Position numbers and translations under genes: made by a program
In this document: positions 6,555 through 14,077 of the stretch, one piece after another
Numbering within the stretch: position 1 is the stretch's first letter
How the letters are laid out: the number at the start of each line of letters is the position of its first letter
Source: Lachnospiraceae bacterium
Lineage (GTDB): Bacteria > Bacillota_A > Clostridia > Lachnospirales > Lachnospiraceae
Length of the DNA stretch: 16,844 nucleotides
NCBI GenBank assembly: GCA_017958935.1
Contig: JAGDBR010000050.1
Coordinates: 1-16,844 of the forward strand
Direction: 5' to 3'
The notes under the pieces: model-generated
Told to the model about the DNA's origin: nothing
What the model saw: the letters and a program-made list of their open reading frames with translations, nothing else
Database searches by the model: none

Positions 6555-8744
6555 ATGAGAGTGTATTCGAAAAGACGGGCTGTGATCAGCCTCGTCCTTT
6601 TTGCGGCTTTGTTCGCGCTGGTGCTGTTCACGGTGCTGCGCGGCTTCGGCTACGAGAAAAGCGGCTCGCTGTCGGACATCAAGCTGGGCCTTGATCTCCG
6701 CGGCGGCGTTTCCATTACCTACCAGGCGGTCGGCGACACGCCGAGCCAGCAGGACATGGACGACACGATCCGGAAGATGCAGGACCGTGCTGCGGGTTAT
6801 TCCAATGAGGCGCAGGTCTACCAGGAAGGCGCCAACCGCATCACGATCGACATCCCCGGAAAGAGCGATGCCGCGGAAGTGCTGGCGGAGCTGGGCCAGC
6901 CCGGTACGCTGATCTTCGCGACGGATTATCAGGATCCGGAAGCTTACAAGGTCATCGACGGGAACAACGTCGTGAATGCACAGGCCGGTTATGACAATGA
7001 ACGCGGCGAGTACATCGTCCAGCTGACGCTGAACGAAGAAGGCCAGCGGCTGTTCGCCCTCGCGACGAAGGAACTCGCCGGGACCGGAAAGCCGATCTAC
7101 ATCATCTATGACGGCCAGGTCATTTCGTACCCGACCTGCGAAGAGGAGATCAATTCTCCGACCTGCCAGATCTCGGGCAACATGACCTATGAGACTGCCT
7201 CCACCCTGGCGTCCTATATCCGTATCGGTGCGCTTCCGGTCCAGCTGGAAGAACTCCGTTCCCAGGTCGTCGGTCCGACCCTGGGCTCTCAGGCGATCGC
7301 GACGTCGATCTACGCAGCCCTGATCGGTCTGGCAGTGATCGTCGTCCTGATGATCGCGCTGTACAGACTGCCGGGCTTCTGCGCGTCGCTCGCGCTCGTT
7401 GCCTACACGGCGCTGATCATGGCGCTGCTCGCAGCCTTCAACGACGTCATCACGCTGACCCTGCCCGGTATCGCCGGTATCATCCTGTCGATCGGCATGG
7501 CCGTCGACGCGAACGTCATCATCTTCTCGCGTATCCGTGAGGAGATCGGCAAGGGCTCGAAGATCCCGGCCGCGATCGACGCGGGCTTCTCGAAGGCTCT
7601 GTCCGCGATCATTGACGGCAACGTCACGACGCTGATCGCCGCGGTCGTCCTGTTCGCGTTCGGCACGGGCTCCGTCAGAGGCTTCGCCGTTACGCTGGCG
7701 CTCGGCATCGTGCTGTCGATGCTGACGGCCCTGTTCGTGACGCGGCTCCTGCTGAAGTCCTTTTACGCACTCGGCTTCAAGGATCCGAAGTGGTACGGCA
7801 AGACTGTCCACAAGACGGTCCGCGACTTCTTAAGCAAGCGGCACATTTTCTTCGCGGCATCCTGCGCGGTCGTCGTGATCGGCATCGCCGCGATGATCAT
7901 CAACGGCACGAAGACCTACGCGCTGAACTATTCGCTGGATTTCATCGGCGGCACGTCCACCGACGTGACGTTTAACGAAAGCCGCACGATCGAGCAGCTG
8001 GAGACTGAGGTCGAGCCGCTGATCGCGGAAGCGATCGGCTCCACCGATGTGACCCTGACGCCTGTCGTCGGCGGGAACGAAGTCCTGATCAAGACGCAGG
8101 AACTGACGCAGACCCAGCGTGAAGCGCTTTACAAAGTCCTGGAAGAGAAATTCAACATCGATACCGCGGCGATCACCTACGAGAACATCTCCGGCGTCGT
8201 TTCGGCCGAAATGGCCCGCTCGGCGGTCATCTCCGTGATCCTGGCGGCGATCGCGATGCTGATCTACATCTGGATCCGCTTCCGCGACCTGCGCTTCGCC
8301 GGCTCCTCGATCATGGCGCTGGTCCACGACGTGCTCGTCGTGCTGGCCTGCTACGCCGTGTTCCGCTGGACCGTCGGCAATACGTTCATCGCCTGCATGC
8401 TGACGCTGGTCGGTTATTCGATCAACGCGACGATCGTCATTTTCGACCGTATCCGCGAGAATCTGTCGATCTACGGTGAGAGCGATCTCAAGACGGTCGT
8501 CAACCGTTCGATCACTGAGACGCTCGGCAGAAGCATCTATACTTCCGTGACGACCTTCATTATGGTCGCGTCGCTGTACATCTTCGGCGTGACGTCGATC
8601 CGCGAGTTCGCGCTTCCGCTGATGGTCGGCATCCTGGTCGGCGGCTATTCGTCGGTCTGCCTGGCGGGTGCTTTATGGTACACGCTGCGCACGAAGATCG
8701 CGAAGAAGGGCAGCGTGCCGGCAGCGAAGAAAGGCAAGAAGTAA
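6555..8744 (+). CDS. secDF: fused protein-export membrane protein SecDF
   Basis: This 729-aa fusion of SecD and SecF uses the proton (or sodium) motive force to help pull secreted proteins through SecYEG. The SecD half has a first membrane helix (10-28), LGLDLRGGV (44-52), an outer P1 domain, IRIGALPVQLEE (222-233) and the TM4 motif GMAVDANVIIFSRIREE (314-330) with the essential-type aspartate 318. The SecF half has LDFIGGTS (461-468), WIRFRDLRFAG (573-583), HDV (591-593), GYSINATIVIFDRIREN (620-636) and TSIREFALPL (680-689). Alanine 625 occupies the position where most SecF proteins have an aspartate (SINDT). GAGG just ahead of ATG 6555 is the likely ribosome-binding site. The gene has its own promoter and heads the secDF-tgt-yajC group. 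Confidence 0.96.
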   Translation: MRVYSKRRAVISLVLFAALFALVLFTVLRGFGYEKSGSLSDIKLGLDLRGGVSITYQAVGDTPSQQDMDDTIRKMQDRAAGYSNEAQVYQEGANRITIDIPGKSDAAEVLAELGQPGTLIFATDYQDPEAYKVIDGNNVVNAQAGYDNERGEYIVQLTLNEEGQRLFALATKELAGTGKPIYIIYDGQVISYPTCEEEINSPTCQISGNMTYETASTLASYIRIGALPVQLEELRSQVVGPTLGSQAIATSIYAALIGLAVIVVLMIALYRLPGFCASLALVAYTALIMALLAAFNDVITLTLPGIAGIILSIGMAVDANVIIFSRIREEIGKGSKIPAAIDAGFSKALSAIIDGNVTTLIAAVVLFAFGTGSVRGFAVTLALGIVLSMLTALFVTRLLLKSFYALGFKDPKWYGKTVHKTVRDFLSKRHIFFAASCAVVVIGIAAMIINGTKTYALNYSLDFIGGTSTDVTFNESRTIEQLETEVEPLIAEAIGSTDVTLTPVVGGNEVLIKTQELTQTQREALYKVLEEKFNIDTAAITYENISGVVSAEMARSAVISVILAAIAMLIYIWIRFRDLRFAGSSIMALVHDVLVVLACYAVFRWTVGNTFIACMLTLVGYSINATIVIFDRIRENLSIYGESDLKTVVNRSITETLGRSIYTSVTTFIMVASLYIFGVTSIREFALPLMVGILVGGYSSVCLAGALWYTLRTKIAKKGSVPAAKKGKK

Positions 8745-8763
8745 TTACCGGAACGAAAGACAG

Positions 8764-8799
8764 ACAGGGGCGGCGGTCAGGGACCGCAGCCCCTGTTTT
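8764..8799 (+). terminator. terminator-like hairpin between secDF and tgt
   Basis: ACAGGGGC (8764-8771) pairs with GCCCCTGT (8789-8796). After a G-A mismatch the stem continues as GCGGTC-AGG-GACCGC (8773-8787), and TTTTC follows. The stem is strong but the T-tract is short, so it may reduce rather than stop transcription into tgt; no separate tgt promoter is obvious. Confidence 0.65.
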
Positions 8800-8856
8800 C
8801 AGTCAGGAGCGCCGTTTGGACCGGACATACGGCCGGAAGCATCGAGGAACGATCCG

Positions 8857-9993
8857 ATGAAATACACACTGATCACAACCGAAGGACGCGCGAAGCGCGC
8901 GCACGTCGAGACCGTGCACGGGCCGATCGAGACGCCGGTCTTCATGAACGTCGGGACGGTCGCCGCGATCAAGGGCGCCGTCGATTCGACGGACCTCGAG
9001 GCGATCGGCACGCAGGTGGAGCTCTGCAACACCTATCACCTGCACGTCCGTCCCGGTGACGGACTGATCCGCGATCTGGGCGGCCTGCATGCCTTTATGA
9101 ACTGGAAAAAACCCATTTTAACGGACTCCGGCGGCTTCCAGGTATTTTCTCTCGCCGACATCCGGAAGATCCGGGAAGAGGGCGTTACGTTCCGTTCACA
9201 CGTGGACGGACGGCCGATCTTCATGGGCCCGGAGGAGTCGATGCGCATCCAGTCGAACCTCGCGTCCACGATCGCGATGGCCTTCGACGAATGCCCCCCG
9301 GCGCTCGCGGAGCGCAGCTACATCCTGCCTTCCGTACAGCGGACGACGCGGTGGCTGAAGCGGTGCGTCGACGAAATGGCGCGGCTGAACCGGGACGAGC
9401 GCACGATCAACAAGGCGCAGCTGCTCTTCGGCATCAACCAGGGCGGCATCATCGACGACATCCGTATCGACCACGCGAAGGAGATCGCGGAAATGGACCT
9501 TGACGGCTATGCCGTCGGCGGGCTCGCGGTCGGGGAATCGCACGAAGAGATGTACCACATCCTGGACGTGACGGTGCCGCACCTGCCGCAGGACAAGCCG
9601 ACCTACCTGATGGGCGTCGGCACCCCGGAGAACATCATCGAGGGCGTGGACCGCGGCATCGATTTCTTCGACTGTGTCTATCCCTCGCGGAACGGCAGGC
9701 ACGGCCACGTGTACACACATCACGGCAAGCTCAATCTCTTCAATCAGAAATTCGAACGCGACACGCGGCCGATCGAAGAGGGCTGCCTGTGCCCCGCGTG
9801 CCGGAATTTCAGCCGCGCGTACATCCGCCATCTGCTGAAAGCGAAGGAAATGCTCGGCATGCGGCTCTGCGTGCTGCACAACCTGTATTTCTACAATCAT
9901 TTGATGGAAGAGATCCGCGCCTCGCTTGACAAAGGGGCCTTTACAGAGTATAAATATAAGATGTTGAGTCAATTGAAAGAGGAAAGCGAGTGA
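8857..9993 (+). CDS. tgt: queuine/preQ1 tRNA-guanine transglycosylase
   Basis: This 378-aa enzyme swaps guanine 34 in GUN anticodons for preQ1 on the way to queuosine. Key residues are visible: D90 in ILTDSGGFQVF, D144 in the FDEC base-recognition motif, GINQGG (192-197), nucleophile D272 in FFDCVYPSRNGRHG, and zinc ligands C310, C312, C315 and H341. The open frame runs back to 8668 inside secDF, but homology and GAGGA (8844-8848) place the start at ATG 8857. It is followed by yajC after 22 bases. tgt next to yajC and secDF is a common bacterial neighbourhood, though the usual order is tgt-yajC-secD-secF. No queuosine synthesis genes are in the window. Confidence 0.97.
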   Translation: MKYTLITTEGRAKRAHVETVHGPIETPVFMNVGTVAAIKGAVDSTDLEAIGTQVELCNTYHLHVRPGDGLIRDLGGLHAFMNWKKPILTDSGGFQVFSLADIRKIREEGVTFRSHVDGRPIFMGPEESMRIQSNLASTIAMAFDECPPALAERSYILPSVQRTTRWLKRCVDEMARLNRDERTINKAQLLFGINQGGIIDDIRIDHAKEIAEMDLDGYAVGGLAVGESHEEMYHILDVTVPHLPQDKPTYLMGVGTPENIIEGVDRGIDFFDCVYPSRNGRHGHVYTHHGKLNLFNQKFERDTRPIEEGCLCPACRNFSRAYIRHLLKAKEMLGMRLCVLHNLYFYNHLMEEIRASLDKGAFTEYKYKMLSQLKEESE

Positions 9994-10015
9994 TCGCTTC
10001 CGAACGGAGGAATTC

Positions 10016-10435
10016 ATGAAAAAGTTAGTCGCATTACTGGCAGCGGCAATGTCCATGACCATGGCGGGCTGCATGATGCCCACGGGCGCGGAAGAGAGCG
10101 GAATGGGCGCCACGCAGACGATCATGATGTATCTCGGCGTGATGGCGCTGTTCTTCGGCGTCATGTACTTCATCGCGATCCGCCCGGAGAAAAAGCGCGA
10201 GAAAGAGCAGAAGGCCATGCTGGAATCCATGATGGTCGGCGACACCTGCCTGACGACCTCGGGCTTCTACGGCACGGTCATCGACATCACGGCGGACACC
10301 GTCATCGTCGAGTTCGGCAACAACAAGAACTGCCGCATTCCGATGCAGAAGGCCGCGATCGTCCAGATCGAGCATCCCGAAGGCTTCGTTGCGCCGACAG
10401 TCGATACGGCTGCTGAAAAGAAGGACCAGAAGTAA
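10016..10435 (+). CDS. yajC: YajC, accessory subunit of the Sec translocase
   Basis: This 139-aa small membrane protein associates with SecDF. The family core is clear: a hydrophobic segment (about residues 36-56) ending in FIAIRPEKKREKEQK, then MLESMMVGDTCLTTSGFYGTVIDI and TVIVEFG. GGAGG at 10006-10010 fixes the start. The N-terminus is unusual: an extra signal-peptide-like stretch with MAGC ending at C19 resembles a lipoprotein lipobox, placed before the usual membrane helix. If processed, the protein would be lipid-anchored outside and span the membrane once more. The C-terminal tail is longer than minimal YajC and charged. Confidence 0.93.
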   Translation: MKKLVALLAAAMSMTMAGCMMPTGAEESGMGATQTIMMYLGVMALFFGVMYFIAIRPEKKREKEQKAMLESMMVGDTCLTTSGFYGTVIDITADTVIVEFGNNKNCRIPMQKAAIVQIEHPEGFVAPTVDTAAEKKDQK

Positions 10436-10449
10436 GACGGTCCGGATGG

Positions 10450-10490
10450 AAAGGCCCTGCTTTTTCCGGAAGGAAGAGTGGGGCTTTCTT
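10450..10490 (+). terminator. probable terminator after yajC
   Basis: AAAGGCCC (10450-10457) pairs with GGGGCTTT (10480-10487) with one G-G mismatch. The inside can fold further by pairing a pyrimidine stretch (CTTTTTCC, from 10460) with a purine stretch (GGAAGAG). CTTTATG follows. Confidence 0.55.
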
Positions 10491-10518
10491 TATGTAAAGC
10501 CGCGCCGCTGCGGCTGAT

Positions 10519-10562
10519 GCAGGCGTCCTGCGTTCCGCACACTGCGGGACGGGCAGGCGTCC
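10519..10562. repeat. long hairpin flanked by 10-bp direct repeats, upstream of sufC
   Basis: GTTCCGCA-CAC-TGCGGGAC (10532-10550, one T-G pair) is extended by CCTGC (10527-10531) against GCAGG (10553-10557), with GG bulged. The direct repeat GCAGGCGTCC occurs at 10519-10528 and 10553-10562, at the two edges of the hairpin. No T-tract follows. It ends about 18 bases before the sufC start and could affect sufC expression or be a small palindromic repeat element. Confidence 0.5.
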
Positions 10563-10579
10563 GCTTCTGAGGATTTGAA

Positions 10580-11302
10580 ATGATCAGACTTGAAAACGTG
10601 AGCTTCGACGTTCCGGACGAGAAGGAACGGAAGGAGATCATCACCGGCGTCAGCCTGACGTTCCCGGACAACGCGTTCATCGCGATCACGGGACCGAACG
10701 GCGGCGGCAAATCGACGCTCGCGAGGCTCATCGCCGGCATCGAAAAGCCGACGTCCGGCCGCATTTATCTGAATGACACCGACATCACGGATCTTGGCGT
10801 GACCGAACGCGCGCGTCTCGGCATCAGCTACGCGTTCCAGCAGCCGGTCCGCTTCAAGGGCCTGCAGGTGCTGGACCTCATCCGGCTCGCGGCCGGCAAG
10901 GAAGTGACCGTCGTGGAGGCCTGCGAATACCTGTCGGAGGTCGGCCTGTGCGCGAAGGATTACATCAACCGCGAGGTGAACGCGTCGCTTTCGGGCGGCG
11001 AAATGAAGGGGATCGAGATCGCGACGGTGCTCGCGCGCAGGACCGCCGTGACGCTGTTCGACGAGCCCGAGGCCGGCATCGACCTGTGGTCGTTCCAGAA
11101 CCTGATCCAGGTGTTCCGCCGCATGCGCGAGGAAATGCACGGCTCGATCATCATCATTTCGCACCAGGAGCGCATCCTGGACATCGCGGACGAGATCGTC
11201 GTGCTGGCGAACGGCCGCGTGACGCAGAGCGGCAGGAAGGAAGACATCCTGCCCGGGCTGCTGCAGGAAGGCAGCGCCTACATGGCCTGCGAAAAGGCGT
11301 AA
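10580..11302 (+). CDS. sufC: SufC, ABC-type ATPase of Fe-S cluster assembly
   Basis: This 240-aa soluble ATPase drives the Suf scaffold that builds iron-sulfur clusters. Walker A GPNGGGKST is at residues 38-46, the Q-loop in YAFQQP (84-89), signature LSGGEMK (137-143), Walker B VTLFDEPEAGID (157-168) and switch histidine 195 (ISHQER). DEPEAGID together with the LSGGEMK form is typical of SufC rather than transporter ATPases, and no membrane subunit is nearby. GAGGA at 10569-10573 precedes the ATG. The next gene begins nine bases after the stop with its Shine-Dalgarno on the stop codon, so sufC and sufB are coupled. No sufS, sufU or sufD is visible. Confidence 0.95.
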   Translation: MIRLENVSFDVPDEKERKEIITGVSLTFPDNAFIAITGPNGGGKSTLARLIAGIEKPTSGRIYLNDTDITDLGVTERARLGISYAFQQPVRFKGLQVLDLIRLAAGKEVTVVEACEYLSEVGLCAKDYINREVNASLSGGEMKGIEIATVLARRTAVTLFDEPEAGIDLWSFQNLIQVFRRMREEMHGSIIIISHQERILDIADEIVVLANGRVTQSGRKEDILPGLLQEGSAYMACEKA

Positions 11303-11311
11303 GGAGGACCC

Positions 11312-12229
11312 ATGGATCAGATTCAGAAGAGGATCATCGAAGAAGTGGCGGATCTCCACGAGGTGCCGGAAGGCGCGTTCAATTTCCGCGTGGACGGAAA
11401 ATCGGACGGACGCCGCTCGACGGCGAACATCCAGATCGACTCGAAGGAAAACGGCAGCGGCATCGACATCCATATCGCGCCGGGCACGAAGAACGAGTCG
11501 GTCCACATCCCGGTCGTCCTGTCGCTTTCGGGCCTCAAGGAGACCGTTTACAACGATTTCTACGTGGGCGAAGGCGCTGACGTCGTGATCGTCGCCGGCT
11601 GCGGCATCTCGAACTGCGGGAACCAGGATTCGCAGCACGACGGCATCCATACCTTTCATATTGAAAAGAACGCGCGCGTGAAGTACGTCGAGAAGCATTA
11701 CGGCGAGGGCGACGGGAACGGAAAGCGCATCCTGAACCCCGAGACGGTCATCGAGATGGGCGAGGATTCGTACATGGAGATGGAGATGGTCCAGATCAAG
11801 GGCGTCGATTCGACGGTGCGGAAGTCCGTGGCGCGGCTTGGAGCCGGCGCGGAGCTTATCGTGCACGAGCGCCTGATGACGCACGGCACCCAGACCGCGG
11901 TCTCGGAATATCAGGTGGACCTGAACGGCGAAGGCGCGTCGACGAACGTCGTGTCCCGCTCGGTCGCGCGCGATCGTTCGAAGCAGACCTTCATTTCGAA
12001 GATCTACGGGAACGCGAAGGCCTCCGGCCACTCGGAGTGCGACTCGATCATCATGGACGACGCGCGGATCAACGCGATCCCCGAGGTGGCGGCGAACCAT
12101 CCGGACGCGGCGCTGATCCATGAAGCGGCGATCGGCAAGATCGCGGGCGAACAGATCACGAAACTGATGACGCTCGGCCTGACGCGCGAAGAAGCGGAAG
12201 AGCAGATCGTCAACGGCTTCCTGAAATAA
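11312..12229 (+). CDS. sufB: short SufB/SufD-family scaffold protein
   Basis: This 305-aa protein is the partner scaffold of SufC. It is much shorter than E. coli SufB (about 495 aa) and matches the compact form found next to sufC in many anaerobes and archaea (the minimal SufBC or SMS type). The C-terminal SufB-like motifs are clear: HSECDSIIM with C243, which aligns with the cluster-building Cys405 of E. coli SufB, and LIHEAAIGKI with H270 and E271. It ends with EEAEEQIVNGFLK, as SufB does. Two further cysteines, C97 and C102, lie in AGCGISNCG. AAGGAGG (11301-11307) overlaps the sufC stop. I call it SufB because C243 is conserved; databases often label such proteins SufD-family. Confidence 0.92.
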   Translation: MDQIQKRIIEEVADLHEVPEGAFNFRVDGKSDGRRSTANIQIDSKENGSGIDIHIAPGTKNESVHIPVVLSLSGLKETVYNDFYVGEGADVVIVAGCGISNCGNQDSQHDGIHTFHIEKNARVKYVEKHYGEGDGNGKRILNPETVIEMGEDSYMEMEMVQIKGVDSTVRKSVARLGAGAELIVHERLMTHGTQTAVSEYQVDLNGEGASTNVVSRSVARDRSKQTFISKIYGNAKASGHSECDSIIMDDARINAIPEVAANHPDAALIHEAAIGKIAGEQITKLMTLGLTREEAEEQIVNGFLK

Positions 12230-12280
12230 GGCGGCCGGCGAAAACGTAAAAGCGGCCTGAAAGGCATACGGGAGGAAGAC

Positions 12281-13132
12281 ATGAGAGAGGTCACTTTAAA
12301 GAACGGGATCGTCCTGCCGGCGATCGGCATCGGCACCTGGCGGCTCGGCGAAGGGCAGAACCCACGCGCGGACGAAGTCGCGGCGGTCCGGACGGGCATC
12401 GAGAACGGGCTGAAGCTGATCGACACGGCGGAGATGTACGGGAACGGCGGCTCCGAACAGATCGTCGGCGAAGCGATCGCATCCTACGACCGGGAGAAGC
12501 TTTTCCTCGTGTCGAAGGTGCTGCCTTCGAACGCGAACCGCGCCCGTATGCAGCGCGCCTGCGAGAATACACTCCGGCGCATGGGCACGGACTATCTGGA
12601 TCTGTATCTGTACCACTGGCGGGGCGGCACGCCGCTCGAAGAGACCGTCGAATGCCTGGAGGACCTCGTATCGCAGGGAAAGATCCGCGCCTGGGGCGTG
12701 TCGAATTTCGACCTCTGGGACATGGAAGAGCTGTTCGAGGTGCCGGACGGCGAACACTGCCTGGTGAATCAGGATCTGTACCACATCGATTCGCGGGGCA
12801 TCGAATATGACCTGAAGCCCTGGATGGAAGAGCGGAACGTCGTTCTGATGTCCTATTGCCCGCTGGCAATGGGCGCGCGGCTCTCGCGCGGACTGCTGAA
12901 CCACCCGGTGCTGAAGGAGATCGCCGGGACACACGGCGCGACGGCGGCCCAGATCATGCTGGCATGGAATGTCCGGAACGGACAGACGATCGCGATCCCG
13001 AAGTCCGTCCGGCCGCAGCGCGTCATCGAGAACGCGAAGGCCGGCAGCATCGTCTTGAGCGAAGAGGAGCTGGATCTGATCGACCGGGCTTTCCCGGCGC
13101 CGACGCACAAGGTCCCGCTCGACATCCAGTAA
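12281..13132 (+). CDS. aldo/keto reductase
   Basis: This 283-aa NADP(H)-dependent oxidoreductase of the AKR superfamily has a full catalytic tetrad: D48 and Y53 (DTAEMY), K79 and H112 (YLYHW). The cofactor-binding end IPKSVRPQRVIEN (239-251) is typical, and the length is normal for bacterial AKRs. The substrate cannot be predicted. GGGAGG ahead of ATG 12281 is the ribosome-binding site. The gene lies 51 bases after sufB with no terminator between them, so it may be carried on the same transcript. The lipoprotein gene follows 38 bases later. Confidence 0.94.
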   Translation: MREVTLKNGIVLPAIGIGTWRLGEGQNPRADEVAAVRTGIENGLKLIDTAEMYGNGGSEQIVGEAIASYDREKLFLVSKVLPSNANRARMQRACENTLRRMGTDYLDLYLYHWRGGTPLEETVECLEDLVSQGKIRAWGVSNFDLWDMEELFEVPDGEHCLVNQDLYHIDSRGIEYDLKPWMEERNVVLMSYCPLAMGARLSRGLLNHPVLKEIAGTHGATAAQIMLAWNVRNGQTIAIPKSVRPQRVIENAKAGSIVLSEEELDLIDRAFPAPTHKVPLDIQ

Positions 13133-13170
13133 GACCGGGGATGTACATTATTATTAAAGGAAGATCGGCA

Positions 13171-13998
13171 ATGAAAAGAGCAGCGGCCCTGTTACTGGGG
13201 CTTGTGATGATCCTGGCGGCATCGTGCACGAACCGGCCGACGCCGACGGAGAGCGGGACGGAAAGACCGTCCGAGACACAGACGGAAACACCGGCACAGA
13301 CGCTGGAGGAGACCTCCACGGAAGGATCGGCCGCACCGGTGACGGAATCCGCGTCCGAGACCGAGACGGCGCCGGCGCAGCCCTCGAGCGAAGCAGAGGT
13401 GCGGGTGGGCGACCAGCTCGTGAAGGGGAAGGTCGCCGACATCGTCAAGTTCACCGAGAAGGACGTGGCGGCCCTGCGGCAGCTTTTCCGGAATTCGGTC
13501 ATCGTGGGCGACTCGCGCGTCGAAGCGATCGTCGGCTACGGGATCCTCGGCGAGGACGTCTGCATTTCGAAATACGCCGGATACGCCGGGGACTCGAAAG
13601 AGATCTGCGAGCAGGCGGCCGGCCTCTATCCCGAGAAGGTCCTGTTCTTTTTCGGCATCAACGACCCGAAATACTATTACGACGATTACGACAGGTTCAT
13701 CGCGGACTACAAGGCGGACATCGACGCGTACAAGGCGATCAACCCGTACTCGGACATCTGCGTCTGCAACCTGATCCAGGTGACCGAGAAGCGGCAGAGC
13801 GAAGTCGAGGCCTTCAAGCTCGTCCCGGAATACAACCGGCGGCTCGAAGCGCTGTGCAGCGCGGAAGGCTACGTCTTCATCGACGGCATGAAGTATCTGA
13901 AGGATGCCTATTACCTGCCCGACGGCTCGCATTTCAATGAGGAATTCTACTGTTATCTGATCCAGCAGTTCGCGCTGGAAATGGGGCTTTGGGACTGA
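13171..13998 (+). CDS. SGNH/GDSL-hydrolase-like lipoprotein
   Basis: This 275-aa predicted surface protein starts with a lipoprotein signal peptide ending in LAASC (C19). A Thr/Ser/Glu/Pro-rich linker follows (about 20-75), then an SGNH-like domain: block I IVGDSR with S115, block III GIND with N164, and block V DGSH with D251 and H254. Such enzymes are often acetyl-esterases acting on cell-wall or exported polysaccharides, but the substrate here is unknown. The in-frame ATG at 13141 (MYIIIKGRSA) lacks a ribosome-binding site. ATG 13171 has AAAGGAAG (from 13156) and begins a normal signal peptide, so it is preferred. No sugar-polymer genes are adjacent. Confidence 0.85.
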   Translation: MKRAAALLLGLVMILAASCTNRPTPTESGTERPSETQTETPAQTLEETSTEGSAAPVTESASETETAPAQPSSEAEVRVGDQLVKGKVADIVKFTEKDVAALRQLFRNSVIVGDSRVEAIVGYGILGEDVCISKYAGYAGDSKEICEQAAGLYPEKVLFFFGINDPKYYYDDYDRFIADYKADIDAYKAINPYSDICVCNLIQVTEKRQSEVEAFKLVPEYNRRLEALCSAEGYVFIDGMKYLKDAYYLPDGSHFNEEFYCYLIQQFALEMGLWD

Positions 13999-14011
13999 TT
14001 CCGGGGCCGCT

Positions 14012-14071
14012 GAAAAAACTTGAAAAAACATGCAGAAACCGCTTGCATTCGCAGGCGGTTTGTGCTATAGT
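14012..14071 (+). promoter_or_regulatory. S10 operon promoter with phased A-tracts and inverted repeat
   Basis: TTGCAT (14043-14048), a 17-bp spacer and TATAGT (14066-14071) preceded by TGC form an extended -10 promoter. Upstream are two A6 tracts exactly ten bases apart (14013-14018 and 14023-14028) in repeated TGAAAAAAC, resembling an UP element and likely to bend DNA. An inverted repeat, AAACCGC (14036-14042) with GCGGTTT (14055-14061), inner TGC/GCA and an ATTC loop, covers the -35 and most of the spacer. Confidence 0.82.
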
Positions 14072-14077
14072 TTATCC

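Noticed and set aside
8668..8856. Upstream in-frame extension of tgt into secDF
   Set aside because: The extra 63 residues are an Arg-rich shadow of secDF; Tgt homology begins at MKYTLITTEG.
10490..12121. 543-codon minus-strand ORF opposite sufC and sufB
   Set aside because: Spans two unrelated, well-recognised genes in antisense and has the same biased composition as other shadows.
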